Program-made: the position numbers and the translations under genes
Source of the DNA: Candidatus Gastranaerophilales bacterium
GTDB lineage: Bacteria; Cyanobacteriota; Vampirovibrionia; Gastranaerophilales; Gastranaerophilaceae
Length of the DNA: 64,000 nucleotides
Assembly (NCBI GenBank): GCA_944327245.1
Contig: CALVHD010000007.1
Location: 1-64,000 of the forward strand
Direction of reading: 5' to 3'
Notes under the pieces: generated by a model
What the model was told of the DNA's origin: nothing
What the model saw: the letters and a program-made list of their open reading frames with translations, nothing else
Database searches by the model: none
Part shown: positions 25,019 to 34,083 of the stretch, one piece after another
Layout of the letters: each line of letters opens with the position of its first letter
Numbering within the stretch: the first letter of the stretch is position 1

Positions 25019-26257
25019 TTAAAATTCAATTAATTCTTTGTAGGCTTTTATTGCGTAATTGTCGCTCATTCCCGAAATGTAATCGATTATTGCTTGTTTA
25101 TAATCCATTAAATTTTCTATATCGTAAATAATTATATTTCTGTATTTTCTCATTCTATGAGTTTTTTCATCAATATTTGAATATTTTATCAGCCAATCTG
25201 TGAAATCTGTTGATAATGTGGGGTAAAATTTTGAATATTTCGATAGTTTTTTAATGGTTTCAAATCCGCAATAATAATCCATTAAAAAGTCAAAAATTGC
25301 TTCTAAAACAAGTTTTGCATATTTCATAAATGGCTTAAAACGTTTGTTTGAATAAATTTTTTGGTAATTAAATTTTTTTATTTTGTTCATCATATCGAAA
25401 TAATCTTTAGAAAAAGTTAGTCCGCAATCAGGGTTTGAATTTAAACATAAATTTGTAATAAATTCATGAATTAGCGAAGAGGTATTGACATCTTTAAATT
25501 TGATTTTCTTTTTCATTACTTCTTGAGCAATTTGTTTCATTGTTATCATATCTTCTTTATCGAAGAATTTATAGTTGTATGCATCTTGAATATCTCTGCC
25601 CAAGTAGGCGATTTTGTCTGAAACTTTTACGACACATCCTTCGTATGTGTATGGCATTTGTTTGCCTTTTTCTATTAGATTAAGATCAATATATTCATCT
25701 CTCGGCTTGATACAGTTTTCGTTTACTTCGCCGCAATGGCATACTATTCCGTCTCGTGTTGCATAGGTTAAATTAAGATTTTCTTTAAAGCCCGAGTAAT
25801 TAGGCAGAGTATCAATATAGTCAATAAATCTCAATGAGTTTTTTTCATGCCAAAATTTTTTTTCAAAACCTTCTTTTTCCATAATTTTTGCAATAATATT
25901 TTCGCCGTGGTGTCCAAAAGGACTGTGTCCAAGGTCATGACCAAGAGCAATTGCTTCAACAAGAGAAACATTCAAACCAAGTGCTGTTGCAATAGTTTTT
26001 GAAATACTTGCAACATGGTTAACATGTTCTATTCTTGTACATACATGGTCATTGTTTGTTGCAAAAAACACTTGGGTTTTGTGTTTTAATCTTCTGTATG
26101 CGTTTGAATGCAGAATTCTTGTGCTATCCCTTTCATAGTCGGAGCGAATATCATAGGGTTTATGAGATAAGGGTGCTTGTCTTGTTATGGAGTGTATCCA
26201 TTTTGGATTATTTTCGTTTGATGCAAATTCTTTAAAAATATACAGCTTTTCTTTCAT
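25019..26257 (-). CDS. dgt: Deoxyguanosinetriphosphate triphosphohydrolase (HD domain)
   Basis: The 412-aa enzyme hydrolyses dNTPs to deoxynucleosides and triphosphate. The HD metal-binding residues are visible: RIEHVNHVASISKTIA, ALGHDLGHSPFGHHGE and VKVSDKIAYLGRDIQDAY. The N-terminal YRRLKHKTQVF motif is family-typical. The length fits the dGTPase-like group. A good Shine-Dalgarno (AAAGGAAGG) precedes the ATG. It is divergent from the phosphoesterase at 26366 across 108 bp. Confidence 0.94.
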   Translation of the reverse strand: MKEKLYIFKEFASNENNPKWIHSITRQAPLSHKPYDIRSDYERDSTRILHSNAYRRLKHKTQVFFATNNDHVCTRIEHVNHVASISKTIATALGLNVSLVEAIALGHDLGHSPFGHHGENIIAKIMEKEGFEKKFWHEKNSLRFIDYIDTLPNYSGFKENLNLTYATRDGIVCHCGEVNENCIKPRDEYIDLNLIEKGKQMPYTYEGCVVKVSDKIAYLGRDIQDAYNYKFFDKEDMITMKQIAQEVMKKKIKFKDVNTSSLIHEFITNLCLNSNPDCGLTFSKDYFDMMNKIKKFNYQKIYSNKRFKPFMKYAKLVLEAIFDFLMDYYCGFETIKKLSKYSKFYPTLSTDFTDWLIKYSNIDEKTHRMRKYRNIIIYDIENLMDYKQAIIDYISGMSDNYAIKAYKELIEF

Positions 26258-26353
26258 AACCTTCCTTTAAAATAAGCTAAAACAAGCACTTTAAAATTAT
26301 ACGTAATTCTATGGATTTTTAAATCATATATGTATTTTATTTTGATAAAATGA

Positions 26354-26359
26354 TAATAT
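26354..26359 (+). promoter_or_regulatory. Candidate -10 box, leaderless start
   Basis: TAATAT lies exactly 6 nt before the ATG at 26366. No Shine-Dalgarno and no clear -35 are visible. Confidence 0.35.
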
Positions 26360-26365
26360 TATCAT

Positions 26366-27187
26366 ATGACTAAACAGACGGTAATATTAGTTGCGCTTTT
26401 ATTATACATTCTATTTAGGTCGTTTTTTATAGAGCCAAATTCTTTAGTAATAACAAATTATAAAATAGAAAATTCAAATCTGGCAGGTGTAAGAGTTGCT
26501 TTTTTGAGCGATTTACATTTAAAGAAAAATGACTACAACAGATTAAATAAAATCGCAATGATGACAAATAAGCAGTATCCGGATTTAATAGTTTTGGGCG
26601 GCGACTTTTTGAGCGGTCAAAATTATGAAAAATCAATGAATGTTGCTTTGATTGGTCAAAAACTGGGTATGTTTAATATCCCTGTTTATGCTGTTTTAGG
26701 TCAGCAAGATTGGTTAACAGACGGAACAAAAATCACTCAGGATTTAATAAACAGCGGAGTTTATGTATTGGAAAATTCAAACAGGCGTGCTGTTATTAAA
26801 GGCAGATATGTTGATATAGTCGGACTTGCAGACATTACAACAAGAGGAATTGATTTAGAAAGAGCATTTTATCGAACCATGCGTCCGAGAATTTTAATTA
26901 CTCACAATCCTGATGTTTATTATAATGTAATGGAAGATGTGGATTTAATTTTAGCCGGACATACCCATGGCGGTCAATTTATTTTGCCCTTTACACCGCC
27001 GCTGTTTGTACCTTCTAAGTTTGGGGTAGAATTTGCAAGCGGTCTTATAAATACAAGAAAAAACAAAATGATTATCTCAAAAGGAATAGGAACAAGTGTC
27101 TTACCTGTCCGTTTAAATTGTAAGCCTGAGATTGTAATAGTGGATTTTGTTCCTGTGGGTTCTATTACTAACGATACAAAAAAATAA
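26366..27187 (+). CDS. Membrane-anchored metallophosphoesterase (YkuE/YaeI-like)
   Basis: The 273-aa protein has one N-terminal hydrophobic segment (about residues 4-19) that anchors a calcineurin-like phosphoesterase domain. The dimetal motifs are VAFLSDLHL (D-x-H), VLGGDFLSG (GD), LITHNPD and LILAGHTHGGQF (GHTH). The expected GNHD is replaced by GQQDW, which is common in YkuE-type members. Some relatives hydrolyse UDP-diacylglucosamine or phospholipids; the substrate here is not readable. No Shine-Dalgarno is seen. Confidence 0.88.
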   Translation: MTKQTVILVALLLYILFRSFFIEPNSLVITNYKIENSNLAGVRVAFLSDLHLKKNDYNRLNKIAMMTNKQYPDLIVLGGDFLSGQNYEKSMNVALIGQKLGMFNIPVYAVLGQQDWLTDGTKITQDLINSGVYVLENSNRRAVIKGRYVDIVGLADITTRGIDLERAFYRTMRPRILITHNPDVYYNVMEDVDLILAGHTHGGQFILPFTPPLFVPSKFGVEFASGLINTRKNKMIISKGIGTSVLPVRLNCKPEIVIVDFVPVGSITNDTKK

Positions 27188-27249
27188 AATTTTTTATGGT
27201 ATGCTTTTTTGTTTAAATTGTATTATAATATGACTAACAGTTTATTGGT

Positions 27250-27255
27250 TATTTT
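27250..27255 (+). promoter_or_regulatory. Candidate -10 box, possible leaderless start
   Basis: TATTTT lies 6 nt before the ATG at 27262. A better TATAAT lies further upstream (about 27225-27230), so either could be used; the latter would give a leader of about 25 nt. Confidence 0.3.
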
Positions 27256-27261
27256 AGAGTA

Positions 27262-27711
27262 ATGTATATTATCTGGACAATATTGGGTATTTTATTTTTA
27301 GTTTGGGAGATGAAAAAAACAAATCCTTATAAACTCAGTTTAGCTTCATCTTGTATGTTCTGTGCTATATTTGCCTATAAAATTCCGCAAAACATTTATT
27401 ATCAGCCGTTAATTTTTTTGGGTTTCTTTGTAATTTTTACTTTGTTAATAAAGACTATTTTAAAAAAGGAGAAAAAAGAGCTAATTAAAGAACAAAGTTT
27501 AAAGGAGTATATCGGCAAAATTGCTACCGTTAAAAAAGATATAGGCAAGACTATTTCCATAGACGGTATTGGTCAGATTGATTTTAATAATCAATTGTGG
27601 AGCGCCAAGAGTGTTGATGACAAGGAAATAAAAGCAGGTTCAACAGTTGAAATTGTTTCAAAAGAAAATAAAATAATGAATGTTAAGGTAGTAGACAATG
27701 CAAAAAATTAA
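27262..27711 (+). CDS. NfeD-like membrane protein
   Basis: The 149-aa protein has about three hydrophobic segments in residues 1-72, then a basic linker and a C-terminal OB-fold of the NfeD type (residues 80-147, EYIGKIATVKKDIGKTISID ... GSTVEIVSKENKIMNVKVV). NfeD proteins pair with stomatin-like proteins or act in membrane quality control; no stomatin gene is adjacent. Its 3' end overlaps the response regulator by 14 nt, so it belongs to the same unit as the two-component system. Confidence 0.85.
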   Translation: MYIIWTILGILFLVWEMKKTNPYKLSLASSCMFCAIFAYKIPQNIYYQPLIFLGFFVIFTLLIKTILKKEKKELIKEQSLKEYIGKIATVKKDIGKTISIDGIGQIDFNNQLWSAKSVDDKEIKAGSTVEIVSKENKIMNVKVVDNAKN

Positions 27712-28414
27712 TAAAAGACTTTTAATAGTTGACGATGATAAACAAATTAGAGAGCTTTTGGCTTTTGATATAGCTCAAAGCGGCTATATAGTTGATACAG
27801 CGGTGGATGGGCAGGAAGGATTAAAAAAAGCTCTTGAAAATAATTATGATTTAATTTTATTAGATGTTATGATGCCAAAAATGAACGGCTATGATGTTTG
27901 CAAAAATATAAGAATTGCAAAACCGGATGTGCCTGTGCTATTGCTTACTGCAAAAGGAACAATTGAAGATAAAACCCAAGGCTTTGATTGCGGTGCTGAT
28001 GATTATCTTATTAAACCTTTTGAAATTCAAGAAGTACTTTTAAGGATAAGAGCGTTGTTAAGAAGGGGTGAAAATAACCAAAAACAAAGCGCAAAAGAAG
28101 TTTTAAGAGCAGGCGATATTGAAATTTTGCCAGATAGCTTAGAAGCACTTATTTTGGACAAAAAAGTTAAGTTAACTCCGACTGAGTTTGAAATTTTGTA
28201 TTGTATGATGCAGCATATAAATTCTCCCGTAACATTAGCTACTTTATTGGATGAAGTTTGGGGATACGGATCTGATGAAGATGTAAGAATGGTTAGGGTT
28301 CATGTTGGCGGATTAAGACAAAAAATTGAACAAAATACAAGAAATCCAAAATATCTTCATACTGTTGTTAATGTAGGTTATAAATTAACTCCTTTTGGGT
28401 CTTTTGAGGAATAA
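27698..28414 (+). CDS. OmpR/PhoB-family response regulator
   Basis: The 238-aa protein has a receiver domain (residues 6-120) with acidic DDD at 12-14, the phospho-acceptor Asp56 in LILLDVMMPKMNGYDV, a switch Thr in LLLTAKG and Lys in YLIKPFE. A winged-helix DNA-binding domain (about 140-235) contains KLTPTEFEILYCMMQ and VRVHVGGLRQKIE. It is co-transcribed with the sensor kinase 1 nt downstream and with the NfeD-like gene upstream. The regulon is unknown. An AAGG lies about 11 nt before the ATG. Confidence 0.96.
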   Translation: MQKINKRLLIVDDDKQIRELLAFDIAQSGYIVDTAVDGQEGLKKALENNYDLILLDVMMPKMNGYDVCKNIRIAKPDVPVLLLTAKGTIEDKTQGFDCGADDYLIKPFEIQEVLLRIRALLRRGENNQKQSAKEVLRAGDIEILPDSLEALILDKKVKLTPTEFEILYCMMQHINSPVTLATLLDEVWGYGSDEDVRMVRVHVGGLRQKIEQNTRNPKYLHTVVNVGYKLTPFGSFEE

Positions 28415-28415
28415 A

Positions 28416-30056
28416 ATGAAGCCATTAAAAATTGTTGAACAAATTATTATAGTGCTTGTTTTGGCGGTATTAATACCTATTGTTACCATAGGAATTATTA
28501 TATCCAATGTTTCTCAACAATCGGTTAGGTCTGAATTAGCAAACAATACTTCTTTAATGGCTCATTATGTTGGCGACGCTATTGAAAGTTATGTGAATTT
28601 GAGTCAGGCTCAACTTAATCAAATGGCTTCCGGATTTAATTATATTCCCGATACTATGTCAAAAATCCAGTATTTTGATGAAATTGAGGCAAAAACAAAG
28701 TTATTTAAAAACCTTGATATAATTCGAAAAAATCAAATTCCAAAAGAAAAATATAATATCGAAAACGGAATGATGACATTGGTTGCACCAATAGAATCAG
28801 AGAAAAATTATTATCTTTCAGCAAAAATAAATCTTGATATTTTTAATTCTCTTTTGGGAAAAGACAATATTAAAGGCAGGAATATTTTTGTTTTTGATTA
28901 CAAAACAAAAGAATTAATTATTACCAATGCAAATGATTACCATGCGGATACTATTTTAAACGGATTTAACATTGATACTGTTGATGATGTTGGTTTTTTT
29001 GGCAAGAAAAATACCCCAAAAGCGTTTTATAAAATAGATAATCCGACTTGGGTTGTGGTTGTTGATACTACTCAAAAAATTACGGCAAAAACAATTAATA
29101 AAGCAAGATATAGAATTATACTTTCTCTTAGTATTGCAGCTTTATCTATAATTATAATTGTCAGTCTTTATACTTATTATTTGTATATTAATATAAGACA
29201 ATTATTTAAAGGTATTACGGCAATTTCCAAAGGGAATTACGATAAAAAAATTCACTTAATTAAAAGTCCTTTTACTCCATATGAAACAATTTTTATTGCA
29301 AAAGAGTTTAATTATATGGCAAATAAAATAAAACTTTCATATAGAGATTTAAAAGAAAAAAATAAAGAATTGGAAAAATTAAATGAATTTAGAGAAAATC
29401 TTGTTAATGCAACAAGCCATGAATTCAGAACACCTCTAACAAGTATAATCGGCTATACGTCAAGATTGTTAAGACACGATATTAAAGTAGATGAAAAAAC
29501 AAGAATTAAATCACTTCAAATTATTAAGCAACAGGCTCAAAGGCTGTCAGGCATGGTTGAAGATTTACTTGTTATTCCCGAGCTTGAAAGTTATAGTTTA
29601 AAATTTAATATTCAAGAGGTGGATTTAGCTGATTCTATTTCAAGAGGGCTTGAATATTTGAACAACCAAGAAATTAAATTTGAAGTTGATATAGCACGTG
29701 ATTTAAATTATGTTTATGCAGATGATTACAGATTGGAACAAATTATAATAAATCTTGTTGATAATGCGATGAAATATTCTCTTGATAAAGCGCCTGTCAA
29801 AATAAAAGCATATAATGAAAATTTGATGCCTGTTGTTGAAATTACAAACAAATGTGAAAAAATTTCGCCTGAAATCAAAGAAAAATTGTTTGAAAAATTT
29901 ATTAGAGTTGATTCAAATCTTACAAGGACAACAAGAGGAACAGGACTTGGGCTGTATATTGTTAAGGGATTGGCTGAAGCTATGAAAATAGACATAAGCC
30001 TTGATATTGATGATGAATTTAAAATTACACTAAAATTTAATGATTATGTCAAATGA
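28416..30056 (+). CDS. Membrane sensor histidine kinase
   Basis: The 546-aa partner of the upstream regulator has a first membrane helix at residues 9-30, then an extracytoplasmic domain of about 200 residues, probably of a Cache/PAS-like fold. A second helix spans 233-258, followed by a HAMP linker, a HisKA domain with His335 (NATSHEFRTPLTSIIGY) and a HATPase domain (NLVDNAMKYS, RGTGLGLYIVKGL). I chose the ATG at 28416 because GAGGA lies 5 nt before it. An in-frame TTG at 28395 would overlap the regulator and has less support. The ligand is unknown. Confidence 0.94.
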   Translation: MKPLKIVEQIIIVLVLAVLIPIVTIGIIISNVSQQSVRSELANNTSLMAHYVGDAIESYVNLSQAQLNQMASGFNYIPDTMSKIQYFDEIEAKTKLFKNLDIIRKNQIPKEKYNIENGMMTLVAPIESEKNYYLSAKINLDIFNSLLGKDNIKGRNIFVFDYKTKELIITNANDYHADTILNGFNIDTVDDVGFFGKKNTPKAFYKIDNPTWVVVVDTTQKITAKTINKARYRIILSLSIAALSIIIIVSLYTYYLYINIRQLFKGITAISKGNYDKKIHLIKSPFTPYETIFIAKEFNYMANKIKLSYRDLKEKNKELEKLNEFRENLVNATSHEFRTPLTSIIGYTSRLLRHDIKVDEKTRIKSLQIIKQQAQRLSGMVEDLLVIPELESYSLKFNIQEVDLADSISRGLEYLNNQEIKFEVDIARDLNYVYADDYRLEQIIINLVDNAMKYSLDKAPVKIKAYNENLMPVVEITNKCEKISPEIKEKLFEKFIRVDSNLTRTTRGTGLGLYIVKGLAEAMKIDISLDIDDEFKITLKFNDYVK

Positions 30057-30477
30057 TTTTATGCAGATTGCTATTGACGAAGCAAAAAAAGTCAAGATTG
30101 ATATTCCTGTTTGTGCGGTCATAGTAAAAGATAATAAAATAATTTCAAAAGAAATTAATAAAAAGGAATTATTAAACAAAACAACTTATCATGCTGAAAT
30201 TTTAGCTATTAATAAAGCAAACGAAGTTTTAAATTCATGGCGTTTAGAAGATTGTGATATGTATGTTACATTGGAGCCTTGTCCGATGTGTATGTGGGCG
30301 ATATTAAATTCCAGAATAAAAAGGTTATATTTTGGGTCTTATGATTTTAAATACGGTGCAGCACAAAGCGTTTTAAAACTGCCGCAAATTGCAAAATCAA
30401 AAATTGAGATTTATGGCGGAATAAAAGAAAAAGAATGTAATAAAATTCTTAAAAATTATTTTGAGGAATTAAGATGA
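30040..30477 (+). CDS. tadA: tRNA-specific adenosine deaminase (TadA)
   Basis: This zinc enzyme converts A34 to inosine in tRNA-Arg(ACG). The 145-aa protein has the zinc/catalytic motifs TYHAEILAI (His51, Glu53) and EPCPMCMWAI (Cys81, Cys84). The family signature SRIKRLYFGSYDFKYGA is also present. The start overlaps the kinase by 17 nt; in-frame ATGs at 30046 and 30061 are alternatives, and no Shine-Dalgarno is obvious. It overlaps the next gene by 4 nt. Confidence 0.95.
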   Translation: MIMSNDFMQIAIDEAKKVKIDIPVCAVIVKDNKIISKEINKKELLNKTTYHAEILAINKANEVLNSWRLEDCDMYVTLEPCPMCMWAILNSRIKRLYFGSYDFKYGAAQSVLKLPQIAKSKIEIYGGIKEKECNKILKNYFEELR

Positions 30478-31205
30478 AAGAATTATTAGATAAACTTGTA
30501 AAAAAATACGAAACACCTGATTTTATAAAGAATGATCCTATAAAATTTCCGCATCGATATAAAAACAAAAAAGATGTTGAAATATCGGCTTTTATTTCCT
30601 CATTATTTGCTTTTGGAAAAAGAGAAATGTTTATAAAGAAATTAGAATATCTTTTTTCTATGTTTGATAGTCCTTATGAACTTATTTTAAACTATAAAAA
30701 CGCTTCAATTAAGGATTTTATATATAGGTTTATAAAAAGTGAAGATTTATTTGAACTTTTAAGATTATTGAATAAATTATATGTTATTGATAAATCTTCA
30801 TTAGAAGAATTGTTTTATGAAAAAAAAGACAGGTTTGAAAGAGTAACTGATTATTTCTATACAAATTCAAATTGTTCAAATAATTTAGGTTTTTGTTTTT
30901 TGTTTGCAAAACCTCAAAATAAATCAGCTTTAAAAAGAATAAATATGTTTTTAAGGTGGATGGTAAGAGATGGAAAGGTTGATTTAGGGTTGTGGAAAGG
31001 AATTAAAAAAAATGAATTATTAATTCCCTTAGATACCCATGTTGCAAAAATTTCAAGAGAATTCGGATTATTAAAAAGAAAGCAAAATGATTTTAGAGCA
31101 GTTATTGAATTGAGCGAGAAATTAAAGGAGTTTGATGAATTTGACCCTGTTAAATATGATTTTGCTCTTTTTGGTCTTGGAATAGAAAGAAGTTTAAAGA
31201 ACTAG
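30474..31205 (+). CDS. DUF2400 / TIGR02757 family protein
   Basis: The 243-aa member of this uncharacterised family has ISAFISSLFAFGKREMFIKK near the N-terminus and RINMFLRWMVRDGKVDLGLW with PLDTHVAKISREFGLL in the middle. The fold resembles HhH DNA glycosylases (RWMVR and LDTH are reminiscent), but activity is unproven. A GAGGA precedes the ATG, and translation is coupled to tadA by a 4-nt overlap. It is convergent with yraN, overlapping by 12 nt. Confidence 0.9.
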   Translation: MKELLDKLVKKYETPDFIKNDPIKFPHRYKNKKDVEISAFISSLFAFGKREMFIKKLEYLFSMFDSPYELILNYKNASIKDFIYRFIKSEDLFELLRLLNKLYVIDKSSLEELFYEKKDRFERVTDYFYTNSNCSNNLGFCFLFAKPQNKSALKRINMFLRWMVRDGKVDLGLWKGIKKNELLIPLDTHVAKISREFGLLKRKQNDFRAVIELSEKLKEFDEFDPVKYDFALFGLGIERSLKN

Positions 31206-31553
31206 ATTTTCTATGTAGGTGATGTCGTGTTTATTGTTTTTATTTAGCAGAATTCCTATAGCGTCTATTTGAAATTTTTCAGTTTTTTCTTTTGTATTTT
31301 GCATATAAAATAATGCACATTTATAAATTGATTTTAGTTTATTTTGGTTAATTGCTTCAAATGGAGTACCGAAATAGTTTTGTGTTCTTGTTTTTACTTC
31401 TATAAAATGAATTTTATTATCTTTTTTTGCTATGATATCAATTTCGGCTAGACGAGAATAGCGATAATTTAACTCTAAAATTTTAAACCCCTTTTTTATT
31501 AAGAAATTTTTTGCTAATTGTTCGCCATATTTGCCAATCGTTTTATTTGTCAT
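31194..31553 (-). CDS. yraN: UPF0102 (YraN) nuclease-like protein
   Basis: The 119-aa protein of the YraN family is predicted to have a PD-(D/E)xK endonuclease-like fold: GKYGEQLAKNFLIKKGFKIL, AEIDIIAKKDNKIHFIEVKTR (D and ExK residues) and the closing INQNKLKSIYK. The ATG at 31553 gives the usual N-terminus. It has no Shine-Dalgarno but a TACAAT 6 nt upstream. A TTG six codons earlier is less likely. It is divergent from gatA. Confidence 0.92.
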   Translation of the reverse strand: MTNKTIGKYGEQLAKNFLIKKGFKILELNYRYSRLAEIDIIAKKDNKIHFIEVKTRTQNYFGTPFEAINQNKLKSIYKCALFYMQNTKEKTEKFQIDAIGILLNKNNKHDITYIENLVL

Positions 31554-31559
31554 AAAATA

Positions 31560-31565
31560 ATTGTA
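31560..31565 (-). promoter_or_regulatory. Candidate -10 box, leaderless yraN start
   Basis: TACAAT (minus strand) lies exactly 6 nt before the yraN ATG. There is no Shine-Dalgarno, and the 43-bp gap must also hold the gatA ribosome binding site on the other strand. Confidence 0.45.
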
Positions 31566-31596
31566 AGACAAATATTTTTAAATGGAGTAAAGTTTA

Positions 31597-33057
31597 ATGG
31601 AATTACTTAAAAAGACGGCAGTCGAACAACATAAAGCTCTTATTAACAAAGAAGTAAGCGCACTTGAATTAACAAAAGCTTCAATTGAAAGAATAGAAAA
31701 ATTAGATGAAAAATTAGGTGCTTTTAATTCAACAACTTTTGATGAAGCAATTGAAACAGCCAAAAAAGTTGATGAAAAAATTGCAAAAAATGAAGAAATT
31801 CCATTTTTGGCAGGAATTCCTACTGCTCTAAAAGATAATATGAATATGAAAGGTTCTAAGACAACCTGTTCATCAAAAATTTTAGAAAATTTTGTATCAC
31901 CATATGATGCAACCATAACAACAAAATTGAAAGAAAATCTTGTTCCGATTTTAGGAAAAGCAAATCTTGATGAATTTGCAATGGGTTCAAGTAATGAAAA
32001 TTCCGCATTTAAAATTGTTAGAAATCCATATAACTTAAATAAAGTTCCCGGAGGTTCTTCTGGGGGTTCTGCTGCGAGCGTTAGCGCAAGCGAAGTAACT
32101 TTATCTTTAGGTTCAGACACAGGCGGTTCAATTCGTTTACCTGCTTCATTTTGCGGTATTACAGGTTTTAAACCTACTTATGGCAGAGTGTCTCGATATG
32201 GTTTAGTTGCTTTTGCTTCTTCATTGGATCAAATCGGGCCTTTTGGCAGAAGTATTGAAGATATTACTCATTTATATGAAGCAATAGCAGGATACGACGT
32301 TAAAGATTCAACCTCGCTAAATATGGAAGTTGGAAATATTTCAGCCAATTTAAAAAAAGATATTAAAGGTTTAAGAGTTGGCGTTATAAAAGAACTAATG
32401 GCAGAAGGCGTTGCCGATGATGTTAAGCAAAGCGTTGAAAACGCTGTTAAAACATATGAAAAATTAGGAGCTGAAATTAAAGAAATTTCGCTGCCTTTAT
32501 TAAAGCACTCTATTGGTGTTTACTATATCGTTGCAACAGCAGAAGCAAGCTCTAATTTGGCTCGTTTTGACGGTGTTAGATATGGTTATAGAGCACAAAA
32601 TTGCGAAAATCTGCTAGATATGTATTGTAAAACAAGAGCACAGGGTTTTGGTCCTGAAGTTAAAAGAAGAATAATGCTTGGAACATATGCGCTATCAAGC
32701 GGATATTATGATGCATATTATAAAAAGGCTCAGCAATTAAGAAGATTAATAGCTAATGATTTTAATAAAGCTTTTGAGTCTGTTGATATTTTAGTATCTC
32801 CGACTTGTCCTACAACTGCTTTTGACTTGAATTCTAAGGCAAATAATCCTCTTGAAATGTATTTAACGGATATTGCAACTATTTCATCAAACTTAGTTGG
32901 AGCACCGGCGCTATCTATGCCTTGCGGTTTTGATAAGGAAAATATGCCGATTGGTCTGCAAGTAATTGCTAAAAATCTTGATGAAATGACTCTTTTACAA
33001 AGCGCATATGCACTTGAACAAGAGCTTGGAATATATAATCAAAGGCCAAATATTTAG
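31597..33057 (+). CDS. gatA: Asp/Glu-tRNA(Asn/Gln) amidotransferase subunit A
   Basis: This amidase subunit releases ammonia from glutamine for GatB to amidate Glu-tRNA(Gln) or Asp-tRNA(Asn). The 486-aa protein has the complete amidase triad Lys79 (TALKD), Ser154 (PGGSSGGSAAS) and Ser178 (GSDTGGSIRLPASFCG). GGAGTAA lies about 8 nt before the ATG. gatB and gatC are not in the window. A hairpin terminator follows. Confidence 0.97.
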   Translation: MELLKKTAVEQHKALINKEVSALELTKASIERIEKLDEKLGAFNSTTFDEAIETAKKVDEKIAKNEEIPFLAGIPTALKDNMNMKGSKTTCSSKILENFVSPYDATITTKLKENLVPILGKANLDEFAMGSSNENSAFKIVRNPYNLNKVPGGSSGGSAASVSASEVTLSLGSDTGGSIRLPASFCGITGFKPTYGRVSRYGLVAFASSLDQIGPFGRSIEDITHLYEAIAGYDVKDSTSLNMEVGNISANLKKDIKGLRVGVIKELMAEGVADDVKQSVENAVKTYEKLGAEIKEISLPLLKHSIGVYYIVATAEASSNLARFDGVRYGYRAQNCENLLDMYCKTRAQGFGPEVKRRIMLGTYALSSGYYDAYYKKAQQLRRLIANDFNKAFESVDILVSPTCPTTAFDLNSKANNPLEMYLTDIATISSNLVGAPALSMPCGFDKENMPIGLQVIAKNLDEMTLLQSAYALEQELGIYNQRPNI

Positions 33058-33075
33058 TTAGAAATATAAAAATAT

Positions 33076-33130
33076 AAAAATTCTTCAAAATTTTGCAAAT
33101 TTTAGGCAATTTTTTTGAAGAATTTTTTTT
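33076..33130 (+). terminator. Terminator of gatA
   Basis: The long hairpin has an AAAAATTCTTCAAAA arm and a TTTTTTGAAGAATTTTTTTT arm, which provides the T-run. It begins about 19 nt after the gatA stop. Confidence 0.7.
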
Positions 33131-33152
33131 ATTAAATATATAGAGGATTTTT

Positions 33153-34082
33153 ATGATAAACACAGATAATTTATTTGCAATTGAAACAAAAACAAAAGCA
33201 AAATCATTAAGGAAATTAATTACATTTTCAATAATGGTTCTTCTTTTTCTTAGTTTTGCTTATATGGTGTATTGGATTGGCGTAATGTCTGATGATATGA
33301 TTTTAGATTACAGCGGATATTTGTTTACGCCTTTGGCAAAATTGTTTTTTCCTTTTGATGACTCGCTTTATATTTACAGAAATACAAGTGTAGTTTTGTT
33401 TTGCTTAGTTTTTCCTATGATATTTATGTATTATTTGGTTGATAAGACTGAGTCAAAGGTGTTGAAAGAATATAGAGAATACCTTGAATATCAACAAAAA
33501 GAAAAAATAAAACAGGAAGAAAAAAATCGATTAAGAGAATTTGATATCATTAAAAAATATTCAATTTGTCTTTCTTTAAATTATGCAAATTCAAACATTA
33601 AAGATGAAACAAAAAAACATTTGAATAGAACTATTTTTATGAAACTAAGAAGTATTTTGAATTCTTTAAATAAAAATATTAAAACTTCTGTTGATGATGT
33701 TATGATAATTGTTTCAAATGATTTTGAAGAATATGACAAAATTTATATGACTTTATTGAGGGCATTATCTAAAGTACAAAATATTTTAAAAGATAAATAT
33801 AAGCTTAATTTTATTCCAAGCTTAACTACTGATGCATATGAATATAATGATTTAATTGATGCATCTAAAATTCAAAAACAACACTATGAAATCCAAAGTT
33901 TTAAAATGCAAAACAGGGCGCTAACAAGCGCATTGTTCAGAAAAAAATATCAGCATTTAAAACATAATAAATTTGCAGGTATTCCAATCGGAGAATATTT
34001 GATGTCAGATAAAAATTCAAACAATTCATATGAGTTGAATGTTGTGTTTAAAGATTTAGCAAAAACATTAGCAAGTCTGTAA
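33153..34082 (+). CDS. Hypothetical membrane protein with cytoplasmic C-terminal domain
   Basis: The 309-aa protein has two membrane helices (about residues 24-45 and 77-96). A charged, Glu/Lys-rich helical stretch (residues 97-130) suggests a coiled coil. The C-terminal domain of about 175 residues contains a predicted strand VDDVMIIVSNDFEEYD and a helix with LLRALSKVQNILKDKYK. This loosely recalls nucleotide-cyclase folds, but I see no catalytic signature. No family is recognised. GAGGA precedes the ATG. Confidence 0.72.
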   Translation: MINTDNLFAIETKTKAKSLRKLITFSIMVLLFLSFAYMVYWIGVMSDDMILDYSGYLFTPLAKLFFPFDDSLYIYRNTSVVLFCLVFPMIFMYYLVDKTESKVLKEYREYLEYQQKEKIKQEEKNRLREFDIIKKYSICLSLNYANSNIKDETKKHLNRTIFMKLRSILNSLNKNIKTSVDDVMIIVSNDFEEYDKIYMTLLRALSKVQNILKDKYKLNFIPSLTTDAYEYNDLIDASKIQKQHYEIQSFKMQNRALTSALFRKKYQHLKHNKFAGIPIGEYLMSDKNSNNSYELNVVFKDLAKTLASL

Positions 34083-34083
34083 T

